Shown piece after piece: positions 7,409 through 14,502 of a DNA stretch of 15,937 nt. The position numbers were made by a program, and so were the translations under genes. This DNA comes from VBDM01 sp041496705 (lineage in GTDB: Bacteria; Pseudomonadota; Gammaproteobacteria; Burkholderiales; SG8-39): contig JBGQFD010000085.1 of NCBI GenBank assembly GCA_041496705.1, forward strand, positions 1 through 15,937. Reading direction: 5' to 3'. The notes beneath the pieces are model-generated. The model did no database searches, was not told where the DNA came from, and saw nothing but the letters and a program-made list of their open reading frames with translations. Position 1 is the stretch's first letter; every line of letters begins with the position of its first letter.

Positions 7409-8109
7409 CTACTTGGCGAGCAACCCCAGCCGTTCGAGCAAGGCCCGCTCGTTCTGAAAAGTCTCGCGGGCGTACCTTGCGTAGTCGTCGCTCGGCTGAT
7501 ACCAAAGCTCCTGATCGAGCTGGTCCAGCACCTTCAGATGCTCGGGGTCGTCGAGCGTTTTCTTGAAGGCGTCGTGCAGGATTCTTACCACGCGCGGCTC
7601 GATGCCGCGCGGGCCGACGATGCCGTAGGGAGAACTGTAAACCATGCTGAGTCCCAGATCGTTCGCGGTGGGCACGGTCGGCCAGCGCTTGGTGCGCTGC
7701 GCGCCGAAGGTTACGAGCAGCCTCATCTGGCCGGCATCCACGAAGCGTCCCCAGCCGCTCGAGTCCGACTGCGCCATGACGTGCCCTCCCATGAGGGCCT
7801 GCGTGGAGTCCGCGTTGCCCTTGAAGGGTACGTGCAGGAACTCGACGCCGGTCTTCGTCGCCACTTCCTCCATGAGCAGATGCGGCGAGGTACCCGTGCC
7901 GGTGGACCCGTAGGAGTGTTCTCGATCAGGATCGGCTGCCCAAGCTGTTTCGAAGCGATCTCGGCAAAGCGGCGCAAGTGAGTATCCGTGGAACCGCCCG
8001 GGGGCCACGGGCAGATCAGGGTGATCGGGCGCGAAGGAAACTGCTGCGCCGCTGCCGGCAGCGCGACCAGCAGCCCGAGCAGCGCGAGCTTGCGTGCGAG
8101 TGAATGCAT
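7409..8109 (-). pseudogene. Bug-family (tripartite tricarboxylate transporter) substrate-binding protein, disrupted by internal deletion and frameshift
   Basis: Reading starts at ATG 8109 (AGGAGG 7 bases before) with a signal peptide (MHSLARKLALLGLLVALPAAAQ) and a normal Bug start (FPSRPITLICPWPPGGSTDTHLRRFAEI, ending GQPILIENTP). At 7912 homology jumps to another frame: YGSTGTGTSPHLLMEEVATK, then HVPFKGNADSTQALMGGHVMAQSD and on to LLERLGLLAK with the stop at 7409. Together the parts give 66 + 167 residues, while Bug proteins are about 320-330. The missing block of roughly 90 residues is the part that normally lies between the VENxPGAGG loop and the YGSTG loop. So an internal deletion, leaving the reading frame shifted, best explains it. 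The intact protein would be periplasmic and bind a carboxylate ligand for TctAB-type uptake; this copy is unlikely to function. An assembly error is the alternative. Confidence 0.88.
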
Positions 8110-8275
8110 GCGGCTCCTCCTTTGCCGAAGCTCCCCGTTGGCCCTTCGACGGCCTTGCCTTTCGGCAGCGCACACCTGCTGCGCTCGCGCAAGCTTGCCG
8201 AATTCGCGACGCGGCGTCAACGCGCAGCGCGAAAGCACGGCTACCGGGATAGAATCGCCGTTTTCGCCCCGCATC
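8110..8275. promoter_or_regulatory. Divergent intergenic region, Bug pseudogene / 3HCDH
   Basis: Rightward, TAGAAT (8250-8255) is a good -10 lying 20 bases before ATG 8276, without a recognisable -35 or Shine-Dalgarno. Leftward, TTGACG (minus strand, 8215-8220) is a good -35, but the hexamer at normal spacing is poor. No operator was identified. Confidence 0.3.
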
Positions 8276-9796
8276 ATGTCCCTTGACGTCTCCAGACCCG
8301 ATCTGTGCCTCGCCGTGATCGGCGCCGGCATCATGGGTCGCGGCATCGCCCAGATCGCCGCACAGGCCGGCATCCGCACGCTGCTATACGACAGCCGCCC
8401 CGGCGCAGCGCAGGAAGCCCGGGCCTCGGTGTCGGCGCAATGGGGCAAGCTCGCCGAAAAAGGCCGCCTCGATCGACAAGCGGTGGCGCGGGCGGAAGCC
8501 AGCCTGCTCGTCGCCGGCGAACTCGCCGCCCTTGCTCCCTGCCATGTCGTCATCGAGGCCATCGTCGAGAGCCTCGACGCGAAGCGCGAGCTCGTCCACG
8601 CCCTCGACGCCCTGCTCGCGGCCGACTGCCTCATCGCGTCCAACACCTCGTCGCTGTCCATCACCGCGATCGCCGCGGGATCCAGGCATCCGCAGCGCGT
8701 CGGCGGATTCCATTTCTTCAACCCCGTGCCCCTGATGAAGGTCGTCGAAGTCGTCGACGGGCTGCTCACCGCGCCCTGGGTGGGCTCAGGCCTTGCGGCG
8801 CTCGCGCAGCGCTGCGGACACCGGCCGGTGCACGCCCGGGACACGCCGGGATTCATCGTCAACCATGCCGGTCGCGGCTACGGCACCGAGGCGTTGCGCA
8901 TCCTCGGAGAAGGCATCGCGGAATTTCACCACATCGACAAAATCCTGCGCGAGGGCGCCGGCTTCCGCCTCGGGCCGTTCGAACTCTTCGACCTCACCGG
9001 CCTGGACGTGTCGCACCCGGTGATGGAATCGATCTACCGGCAGTATTACGAGGAGCCGCGCTACCGCCCCTCGCCCATCACCGGCCAGCGCGTCAACGCC
9101 GGGCTGCTCGGGCGCAAATCCGGTCGCGGTTTCTACGTGTACACGGACGGAAAACCCGAGGAGATCGCCGAGCCGCCCGCTCCGCCTGAACGGCCGGCAC
9201 GCGTCTGGGTGAGCCGCGCTGGGCTCGGCCCCCAGCTGGCCGGCCTGCTCGAGCGGCTGGGCGCGCCGATCGACAGCGCGCCAGTACCAGGGGAGGAGTC
9301 CCTATGCCTGGTCGCACCGCTCGGCGGCGACGCTACGACCGCCGCGCTTGCGGAAGGACTCGACGCCGCGCGCACGCTCGCGGTGGATTGCCTGCTGCCG
9401 CTCGACAAGCGCCGTACCCTCATGACCACGCCGCTCACTGCCGCATCGGTGCGTGCCGCCGCCCAAGGGCTCCTGTCGAGCGACGGCGTGCCGGTCACGG
9501 TGATCCGCGATTCGCCGGGATTCGTCGCACAGCGCGTTCTCGCGCAGATTGTCAACATCGCCTGCGACATCGCGCAGCAGCGCATCGCCTCGCCCGCCGA
9601 CATCGACGCGGCGGTGACCCTCGGCCTGGGCTATCCGCGGGGACCGCTCGCCTGGGGCGACGCGATCGGCGCCGCACGCGTGCTGGCGATCCTCGACGGC
9701 CTGCACGCCTTCTACGGCGATCCGCGCTACCGGCCGAGCCCGTGGCTGAAGCGCCGCGCCCGGCTCGGCGTATCATTGCTTACCCCCGAGAACTGA
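8276..9796 (+). CDS. 3-hydroxyacyl-CoA dehydrogenase, PaaH/PaaC-like two-domain form
   Basis: A 506-residue NAD-dependent enzyme oxidising 3-hydroxyacyl-CoA to 3-oxoacyl-CoA. Residues 11-40 hold the Rossmann loop AVIGAGIMGRGIAQ. Catalytic positions are visible: Ser125 in SNTSSLSI, His146 in GFHFFNP, Glu158 in VVEVV and Asn196 in DTPGFIVN. The first 3HCDH domain ends near 290 (GRKSGRGFYVY); a second, diverged 3HCDH-like domain fills about 410-500 (VIRDSPGFVAQRVLAQIVN, GLGYPRGPLAWGD). This two-domain length is that of PaaH-type enzymes. ATG 8276 precedes MSLDVSRPDLCLAVIG; reading further upstream enters the divergent promoter region. It lies 23 bases before glutaryl-CoA dehydrogenase, and oxidation of 3-hydroxybutyryl-CoA derived from crotonyl-CoA would fit; substrate range is inferred. 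No hydratase or thiolase gene is in the window. Confidence 0.93.
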   Translation: MSLDVSRPDLCLAVIGAGIMGRGIAQIAAQAGIRTLLYDSRPGAAQEARASVSAQWGKLAEKGRLDRQAVARAEASLLVAGELAALAPCHVVIEAIVESLDAKRELVHALDALLAADCLIASNTSSLSITAIAAGSRHPQRVGGFHFFNPVPLMKVVEVVDGLLTAPWVGSGLAALAQRCGHRPVHARDTPGFIVNHAGRGYGTEALRILGEGIAEFHHIDKILREGAGFRLGPFELFDLTGLDVSHPVMESIYRQYYEEPRYRPSPITGQRVNAGLLGRKSGRGFYVYTDGKPEEIAEPPAPPERPARVWVSRAGLGPQLAGLLERLGAPIDSAPVPGEESLCLVAPLGGDATTAALAEGLDAARTLAVDCLLPLDKRRTLMTTPLTAASVRAAAQGLLSSDGVPVTVIRDSPGFVAQRVLAQIVNIACDIAQQRIASPADIDAAVTLGLGYPRGPLAWGDAIGAARVLAILDGLHAFYGDPRYRPSPWLKRRARLGVSLLTPEN

Positions 9797-9819
9797 ATTC
9801 CGACCGGAGAGAGACCTCC

Positions 9820-11025
9820 ATGAACGCCCCGCTCAAGGCCAAGTCGAAGAAGAACGAATTCCTCTGGAGCGACCCGCTGCTCTTGGAATCGCAGCTGAGC
9901 GAAGCCGAGCGCATGGTGCGCGACGCCGCGCGCGACTACGCTCAAGGGAAGCTGCAGCCGCGCATCCTCGAAGCCTTCCGCAGCGGAGCGGCAGATCCCA
10001 CGATCGTGCGCGAGATGGGCGAACTGGGCTTCCTCGGACCGACGCTTCCCCCCGAGTTCGGTGGTGCCGGCGTGAACTACGTGAGCTACGGACTGATCGC
10101 GCGCGAACTGGAGCGCGTCGATTCCGGCTACCGGTCGACCATGAGCGTGCAGAGTTCGCTGGTGATGACGCCTATCTACGAATTCGGCTCCGAGGCCCAG
10201 AAGAAAAAGTACCTGCCGAAACTCGCGGCTGGCGAGATGATTGGCTGTTTCGGTCTCACCGAGCCCAACCACGGTTCCGACCCGGCGAGCATGCAGACGC
10301 GCGCGAAGAAAGTCCCCGGCGGCTACAGCTTGAGCGGCTCCAAGACCTGGATCAGCAACGCGCCGATCGCCGACCTGTTCGTCATCTGGGCGAAGACCGA
10401 GGACGGCCGCATCCGCGGTTTCCTCGCCGAAAAGGGCGCGAAGGGACTCTCGGCGCCGGCGATCCACGGCAAGGTCGGGCTGCGCGCCTCGATCACCGGG
10501 GAAGTCGTGATGGACGAGGTTTTCGTACCCGAGGAAAACCTGCTGCCGGGGGCGGAAGGCCTAAAGGGCCCGTTCACCTGTCTCAACGCTGCACGCTTCG
10601 GCATAGCCTGGGGCGCGCTCGGCGCCGCCGAGGACTGCTGGCAGCGCGCGCGCCAGTACGTGCTCGACCGCAAGCAGTTCGGCCGGCCGCTCGCCGCCAA
10701 CCAGCTCATCCAGAAGAAACTCGCCGACATGCAGACCGAGATCTGTCTGGGACTGCAGGGCGTGCTGCGTTTCGGCCGCATGAAGGACGAAGGCAGCGAC
10801 ACGCCGGAGGTCACCTCGATCATGAAGCGCAACTCCTGCGGCAAAGCGCTCGAGATCGCGCGGCTCGCCCGCGACATGCTCGGCGGCAACGGCATCTCGG
10901 ATGAGTTCGGCGTGGTGCGCCACATGGTCAACCTCGAGGTGGTCAATACCTACGAGGGCACGCACGACATCCATGCGCTGATCTTGGGGCGGGCGCAGAC
11001 CGGGATCTCCGCGTTCTCCAACTAG
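9820..11025 (+). CDS. gcdH: Glutaryl-CoA dehydrogenase
   Basis: A 401-residue flavoprotein of the acyl-CoA dehydrogenase family that oxidises and decarboxylates glutaryl-CoA to crotonyl-CoA in lysine, tryptophan and aromatic-acid breakdown, passing electrons to ETF. Diagnostic features: DSGYRSTMSVQSSLVM with Arg105 (substrate carboxylate binding), CFGLTEPNHGSDPASM (about 143-158), KTWISNAPIADLFVIWAK, ARQYVLDRKQFGRPLA, and VNTYEGTHDIHALILGRAQTG with the catalytic Glu379. TYEGTHDIHALILGRA is characteristic of GcdH rather than other acyl-CoA dehydrogenases. Start ATG 9820 has GGAGAGAG upstream. It follows 3HCDH by 23 bases, so the two are probably one operon. No glutaryl-CoA-specific regulator or CoA-transferase is adjacent; the next gene, oxyR, converges. 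Confidence 0.96.
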   Translation: MNAPLKAKSKKNEFLWSDPLLLESQLSEAERMVRDAARDYAQGKLQPRILEAFRSGAADPTIVREMGELGFLGPTLPPEFGGAGVNYVSYGLIARELERVDSGYRSTMSVQSSLVMTPIYEFGSEAQKKKYLPKLAAGEMIGCFGLTEPNHGSDPASMQTRAKKVPGGYSLSGSKTWISNAPIADLFVIWAKTEDGRIRGFLAEKGAKGLSAPAIHGKVGLRASITGEVVMDEVFVPEENLLPGAEGLKGPFTCLNAARFGIAWGALGAAEDCWQRARQYVLDRKQFGRPLAANQLIQKKLADMQTEICLGLQGVLRFGRMKDEGSDTPEVTSIMKRNSCGKALEIARLARDMLGGNGISDEFGVVRHMVNLEVVNTYEGTHDIHALILGRAQTGISAFSN

Positions 11026-11106
11026 GGCGGCGCCGCGCTCACCGCAGCGCGGTCGATCTCCGCGAGCAGGTCGACGGGCCGAGCGGCGATATGCCGCCCG
11101 ATTGCT
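11026..11106. other. Intergenic region between convergent gcdH and oxyR
   Basis: Eighty-one bases of G/C-rich sequence with several short self-complementary runs (for example CGGC-GATAT-GCCG around 11083-11095) but no T-tract, so no intrinsic terminator is claimed. The minus strand reads open here as IAARPVDLLAEIDRAAVSAA before a stop overlapping the gcdH stop, which could be the tail of a lost gene. Confidence 0.35.
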
Positions 11107-12030
11107 CTAGTCCTGCGCGATGCGAGTGCCCGATGAATTGGCCTCCCGGACCACTTCGGCGAGTGCCTTCAAATCCGCAGGTCGCGAGGTGGATCGGCGC
11201 GCCGCGAGGGCGATCGTGCGCTTGGGACTGGGCTTGGCCATTCGTCGCGCAACCAGGTTGGGACTTTTCGTCAATCCGCTTTTCACTGCCATTTCCGGGA
11301 CCAGCCCGATGCCGAGTCCGGACTCGATCATCTGCACCAAGGTCAGGAGACTGGTGGCTTCAAGCCCCTCCGACAGCGCGCGGGTCGACGCGCCGCACGC
11401 ATACAGCGCATGATCACGCAGGCAATGCCCCTCCTCGAGGAGCAGCAGACGCTCGGATATCGACGGCGTGACATTGACCTTTGTCGCCTTTATTTCCGGA
11501 TCGCCCTTCCGACCGACGATCCACAAGGCATCGTCGAAAAGCGGTTCCACCAACAGGTTCACCGTGTCGTAGGGCAGCGCAATCAGGGCGAAATCGAGTT
11601 TGCCCTCTTCCAGCCGTGACAGCAGATTTGCCGTCAAGTCCTCGCGCAGGGCCAGACGCAGCGCGGGGTAGCGCTCGCGAAGCCGTTGCATCGACTGCGG
11701 CAGCAGGAAAGGCGCGATGGTCGGGATAACGCCGAGGCGCAGCAGCCCCGTCATCGGTTCTCCCGCCCCGACGGCGATTTCCACCAGATCGTGCGTCGCC
11801 GCCAGTATCCCCTGCGCCCGTCTTACCACCTCCAACCCGATCGGCGTCACCAACACCGTCTGCCTGTCCCGCTCCACCAGTTGTGCGCCAAGCACGACCT
11901 CCAATTCCTTCAAGCCCGCGCTCAAGGTCGACTGAGTGACGAAACAGGTTTCGGCCGCGCGCGTGAAATTGAGCTGCTCGGAAAGGGCGACCAGGTAGCG
12001 CAGTTGCTTAAGCGATGGCAAGGCACGCAT
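11107..12030 (-). CDS. oxyR: OxyR, hydrogen-peroxide-sensing LysR-type regulator
   Basis: A 307-residue LysR-type protein. The helix-turn-helix occupies residues 5-60 (LKQLRYLVALSEQLNFTRAAE, then TQSTLSAGLKELE); the effector domain follows from about 95. It carries the peroxide switch: LLLLEEGHCLRDHALYAC with Cys203 and Cys212, nine residues apart as in E. coli OxyR Cys199/Cys208, and the surrounding GHCLRD is the OxyR signature. This separates it from other LysR proteins. Start ATG 12030 has no clear Shine-Dalgarno; a perfect TATAAT (minus strand, 12058-12063) lies 27 bases upstream. It is divergent from the catalase gene, the usual arrangement for direct control by OxyR. The gene converges with gcdH, with 81 bases between the stops. 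Confidence 0.95.
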   Translation of the reverse strand: MRALPSLKQLRYLVALSEQLNFTRAAETCFVTQSTLSAGLKELEVVLGAQLVERDRQTVLVTPIGLEVVRRAQGILAATHDLVEIAVGAGEPMTGLLRLGVIPTIAPFLLPQSMQRLRERYPALRLALREDLTANLLSRLEEGKLDFALIALPYDTVNLLVEPLFDDALWIVGRKGDPEIKATKVNVTPSISERLLLLEEGHCLRDHALYACGASTRALSEGLEATSLLTLVQMIESGLGIGLVPEMAVKSGLTKSPNLVARRMAKPSPKRTIALAARRSTSRPADLKALAEVVREANSSGTRIAQD

Positions 12031-12214
12031 GGCGGAAGGTGGTTATCGATTTTGTCGATTATAGCTTGCAATATTATTCATTGGATGATCCATGGCGACT
12101 CGCCCAGAATGCACAGCGTCATGACAACACACACACAGATCGATTCGCACTCGTCCCCTCATTTTCGTCCCTTCATTTGGCCGATCCATCAACTCTCGAG
12201 CAAGGAGCGCTGAC
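12031..12214. promoter_or_regulatory. Shared oxyR/katA control region with overlapping divergent -10 boxes and a candidate OxyR site
   Basis: The AT-rich core 12042-12087 stands out from the high-GC surroundings. It holds TATAAT on the minus strand (12058-12063, for oxyR) and TATTAT on the plus strand (12072-12077, for the catalase, leader about 130 bases). Between and across them, ATAGCTTGCAA (12061-12071) matches the ATAG-n-t-nnn-a-n half of the OxyR consensus, but the right-hand CTAT is not conserved (TATT). ATCGATTTTGTCGAT (12046-12060) is a further dyad-like stretch. Neither promoter has a good -35, as expected for an activator-dependent site. This layout suits OxyR repression of its own gene and activation of the catalase. 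Confidence 0.55.
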
Positions 12215-13663
12215 ATGCCCAAGAAACTCACGACCAACGCCGGCGCACCCGTCGTCGACAACCAGAACGTCATGACCGCCGGTCCGCGCGGTCCGCAGTT
12301 GCTGCAGGATGTCTGGTACCTGGAGAAGCTCGCGCACTTCGACCGCGAGGTAATCCCCGAGCGGCGCATGCACGCCAAGGGTTCCGGTGCCTACGGAACT
12401 TTCACCGTCACGCACGACATCACGAAATACACGCGGGCGAAGATCTTCTCCAAAGTCGGCAAGAAGACCGATCTGTTCGCCCGCTTCACCACCGTCGCCG
12501 GCGAGCGAGGTGCCGCCGATGCCGAGCGCGATATCCGCGGCTTCGCCGTGAAGTTCTACACGGAGGAAGGCAACTGGGACATGGTGGGCAACAACACGCC
12601 GGTGTTCTTCATGCGCGACCCGCTCAAGTTCCCCGACCTCAACCACGCGGTCAAGCGCGACCCGCGCACCAACCTGCGCAACGCGAAGAACAATTGGGAC
12701 TTCTGGACCTCGCTGCCCGAAGCCCTGCACCAGATCACCATCGTGATGAGCGACCGCGGCATTCCTGCGACCTACCGCCACATGCACGGCTTCGCCAGCC
12801 ATACCTTCAGCTTCATCAACGCGAAGAACGAGCGCTACTGGGTCAAGTTCCACTTCAAGTCGCAACAGGGCATCAGGAACCTGACCGACGCGGAAGCGGA
12901 AAGCGTCATCGGCAAGGACCGCGAGAGCCATCAGCGCGATCTCTACGAGAGCATCGAAAAGGGCGACTTCCCGAAGTGGACGCTCAAGGTGCAGATCATG
13001 CCTGAAGGCGACGCCGCGAAAGTGCCCTATCACCCCTTCGATCTCACCAAGATCTGGCCGCACAAGGACTATCCGCCGATCGAGGTGGGCGTGATGGAAC
13101 TGAACCGCAATCCGGAAAACTTCTTCGCCGAGGTCGAGCAGGCCGCCTTCAACCCCGCCAACGTGGTGCCGGGCGTGGGGTTCTCGCCCGACAAGATGCT
13201 GCAGGGCCGCCTATTTGCCTATGGCGATGCGCAGCGCTATCGGCTCGGCACCAATCACCACCTGATTCCGGTAAACGCCCCGCGCTGCCCGGTGCACAGT
13301 TACCACCGCGATGGCACCATGCGGGTCGACGGCAACCACGGCGGCACGCTTGCCTATGAGCCCAACGATCAGGGCGAATGGGCCGAACAGCCGGATTACC
13401 GCGAGCCGCCGCTGAGTCTGGAAGGCGCTGCAGACCACTGGAACCACCGCGTAGATGCGGACTATTTCTCGCAGCCGGGGGCGCTGTTCCGCCTGATGAG
13501 TCCGGCGCAGCGGAAGATTTTGTTCGAGAACACCGCACGCTCGATCGGCGAGGCGCCGCCCGAGATCCAGTTGCGCCACATTCGCCACTGCCTGAAGGCC
13601 GACCCGGCTTACGGCGAGGGCGTCGCCAAGGCGCTCGGCATCCCGCTGAGCGAGGCACGCTGA
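12215..13663 (+). CDS. katA: Catalase, small-subunit clade 3 monofunctional haem enzyme
   Basis: A 482-residue catalase converting hydrogen peroxide to water and oxygen. The active-site block FDREVIPERRMHAKGSGAYG carries the catalytic His53; DMVGNNTPVFFMRD has the catalytic Asn (126/127); RLFAYGDAQRYRLGTN carries the proximal haem ligand Tyr336. The length and absence of a C-terminal flavodoxin-like domain place it with small-subunit enzymes, and the sequence resembles clade 3 KatA. No signal peptide is seen, so it is cytoplasmic. The start is firm: AAGGAG lies 8 bases before ATG 12215. It is divergent from oxyR across a 184-base control region and is followed by a strong terminator. The symbol katA follows common use for this clade. 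Confidence 0.96.
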   Translation: MPKKLTTNAGAPVVDNQNVMTAGPRGPQLLQDVWYLEKLAHFDREVIPERRMHAKGSGAYGTFTVTHDITKYTRAKIFSKVGKKTDLFARFTTVAGERGAADAERDIRGFAVKFYTEEGNWDMVGNNTPVFFMRDPLKFPDLNHAVKRDPRTNLRNAKNNWDFWTSLPEALHQITIVMSDRGIPATYRHMHGFASHTFSFINAKNERYWVKFHFKSQQGIRNLTDAEAESVIGKDRESHQRDLYESIEKGDFPKWTLKVQIMPEGDAAKVPYHPFDLTKIWPHKDYPPIEVGVMELNRNPENFFAEVEQAAFNPANVVPGVGFSPDKMLQGRLFAYGDAQRYRLGTNHHLIPVNAPRCPVHSYHRDGTMRVDGNHGGTLAYEPNDQGEWAEQPDYREPPLSLEGAADHWNHRVDADYFSQPGALFRLMSPAQRKILFENTARSIGEAPPEIQLRHIRHCLKADPAYGEGVAKALGIPLSEAR

Positions 13664-13687
13664 GGAAAAGGAAATCTCACTCGCGGC

Positions 13688-13713
13688 AAGAACCCCGCTT
13701 CGGCGGGGTTCTT
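13688..13713 (+). terminator. Intrinsic terminator after catalase
   Basis: A perfect 11-base-pair stem AAGAACCCCGC / GCGGGGTTCTT with a stable TTCG tetraloop (13699-13702) starts 24 bases after the catalase stop. The 3' arm ends in TTCTT, followed by CGTTG. By symmetry it could also stop leftward transcription from the 147-residue protein gene, which ends 100 bases away. Confidence 0.88.
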
Positions 13714-13812
13714 CGTTGCACAACGACCGTTGGCTGACACCTACCGTGCGGGCGGCATTGCCGAAGCGTAAGTGTCGGGATCGTTGTTACATTGTCGCCT
13801 TAGATTATCGCC

Positions 13813-14256
13813 TTAGCGATCGCCGCGATGGTCGCGATTGTTGTCGTGGCGGTCGCCCTTGTCGTTCCCGCGATGATCATCCCGGTGTTCGTCACGGCGG
13901 TTGTCCTGGTGACTACGTTGCCGTTCCTGATGACGCGGAACGTACTCGTGGTTGTACCAGTTGTCACGCACAAAGTAGACCCGCTCGCCACAGGCGTTGT
14001 ATTCGCGGCAGTGCTTGCTCCAATTTTTGGAATGGCCCGGAGGTACGCGCAGATAGACCGGCGGGCGACTCACACTTACCCGCTCGATTACTCTCGGCTG
14101 ACTATAGATCACTTGTGGCTGTGGGAAGCCACCGATGTCGAGTCGGCCATAGAAGCCGGGTTCGCCGATGGCGACCGAGACTCCAACATTGGCAGCGAGC
14201 GCCGGTGTGCTGGCGGTGACAGCGGCAACTGCCGCTGCGATCAGAAAACGTTTCAT
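13813..14256 (-). CDS. Secreted hypothetical protein with His/Asp/Arg-rich tail
   Basis: A 147-residue protein with a signal peptide (MKRFLIAAAVAAVTASTPALA, cut near residue 21/22). The mature domain reads VGVSVAIGEPGFYGRLDIGGF, PPVYLRVPPGHSKNWSKHC (Cys83), YNACG (Cys89) and VYFVRDNWYNHEYVP, a pattern I recognise from uncharacterised betaproteobacterial periplasmic proteins. The two cysteines could form a disulphide. From about residue 108 to the end it is almost wholly His, Asp, Asn, Arg, Gln and Gly, low in complexity and probably disordered; metal or polyanion binding is possible but unproven. AGGAGA lies 7 bases before ATG 14256. It stands alone, leftward, between the catalase terminator and the App1-like gene. 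Function unknown. Confidence 0.82.
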   Translation of the reverse strand: MKRFLIAAAVAAVTASTPALAANVGVSVAIGEPGFYGRLDIGGFPQPQVIYSQPRVIERVSVSRPPVYLRVPPGHSKNWSKHCREYNACGERVYFVRDNWYNHEYVPRHQERQRSHQDNRRDEHRDDHRGNDKGDRHDNNRDHRGDR

Positions 14257-14502
14257 GTTGAATCTCCTGTTGCTTGTGGTTCTTGATCGGAACTAGATAC
14301 ACCATAATCATCTACCTGTGCCCCCCAAACCTCTGTGCGACAACCCACATATATGCCGTAATACCCCGCACGCGGCGACAAGCAGTTCCTCGCTGCACCG
14401 AGAACCCGAGCCACAGGCTGTCGAGCGTTTCCAGCGTCGGCCCGATGCCGAGCGTGCGCAGTGTGGTCAACTTGCCGTTCGACGGTAGTAAGATCACCCG
14501 CT
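14257..14502. other. Intergenic region, 246 bases, with AT-richer part and a possible coding remnant
   Basis: The part near 14280-14370 is clearly less GC-rich than the rest of the window and must hold the promoter of the leftward 147-residue protein, though no convincing -35/-10 pair was found. TAAGAT (14489-14494) lies 8 bases before the App1-like ATG. On the minus strand, about 14395-14497 reads open with strongly G/C-ending codons (PSNGKLTTLRTLGIGPTLET), which looks like a gene remnant of unknown origin. Confidence 0.4.

Noticed and set aside
12173..13063. Leftward open frame of 296 codons opposite the catalase
   Set aside because: The catalase on the plus strand is complete with all active-site residues; the antisense frame has none of any family.
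13828..14286. Rightward, very hydrophobic open frame opposite the 147-residue protein
   Set aside because: Its Val/Ile runs are the reverse complement of GAC/AAC-type codons of the Asp/Asn/His-rich tail, so it is an artefact.
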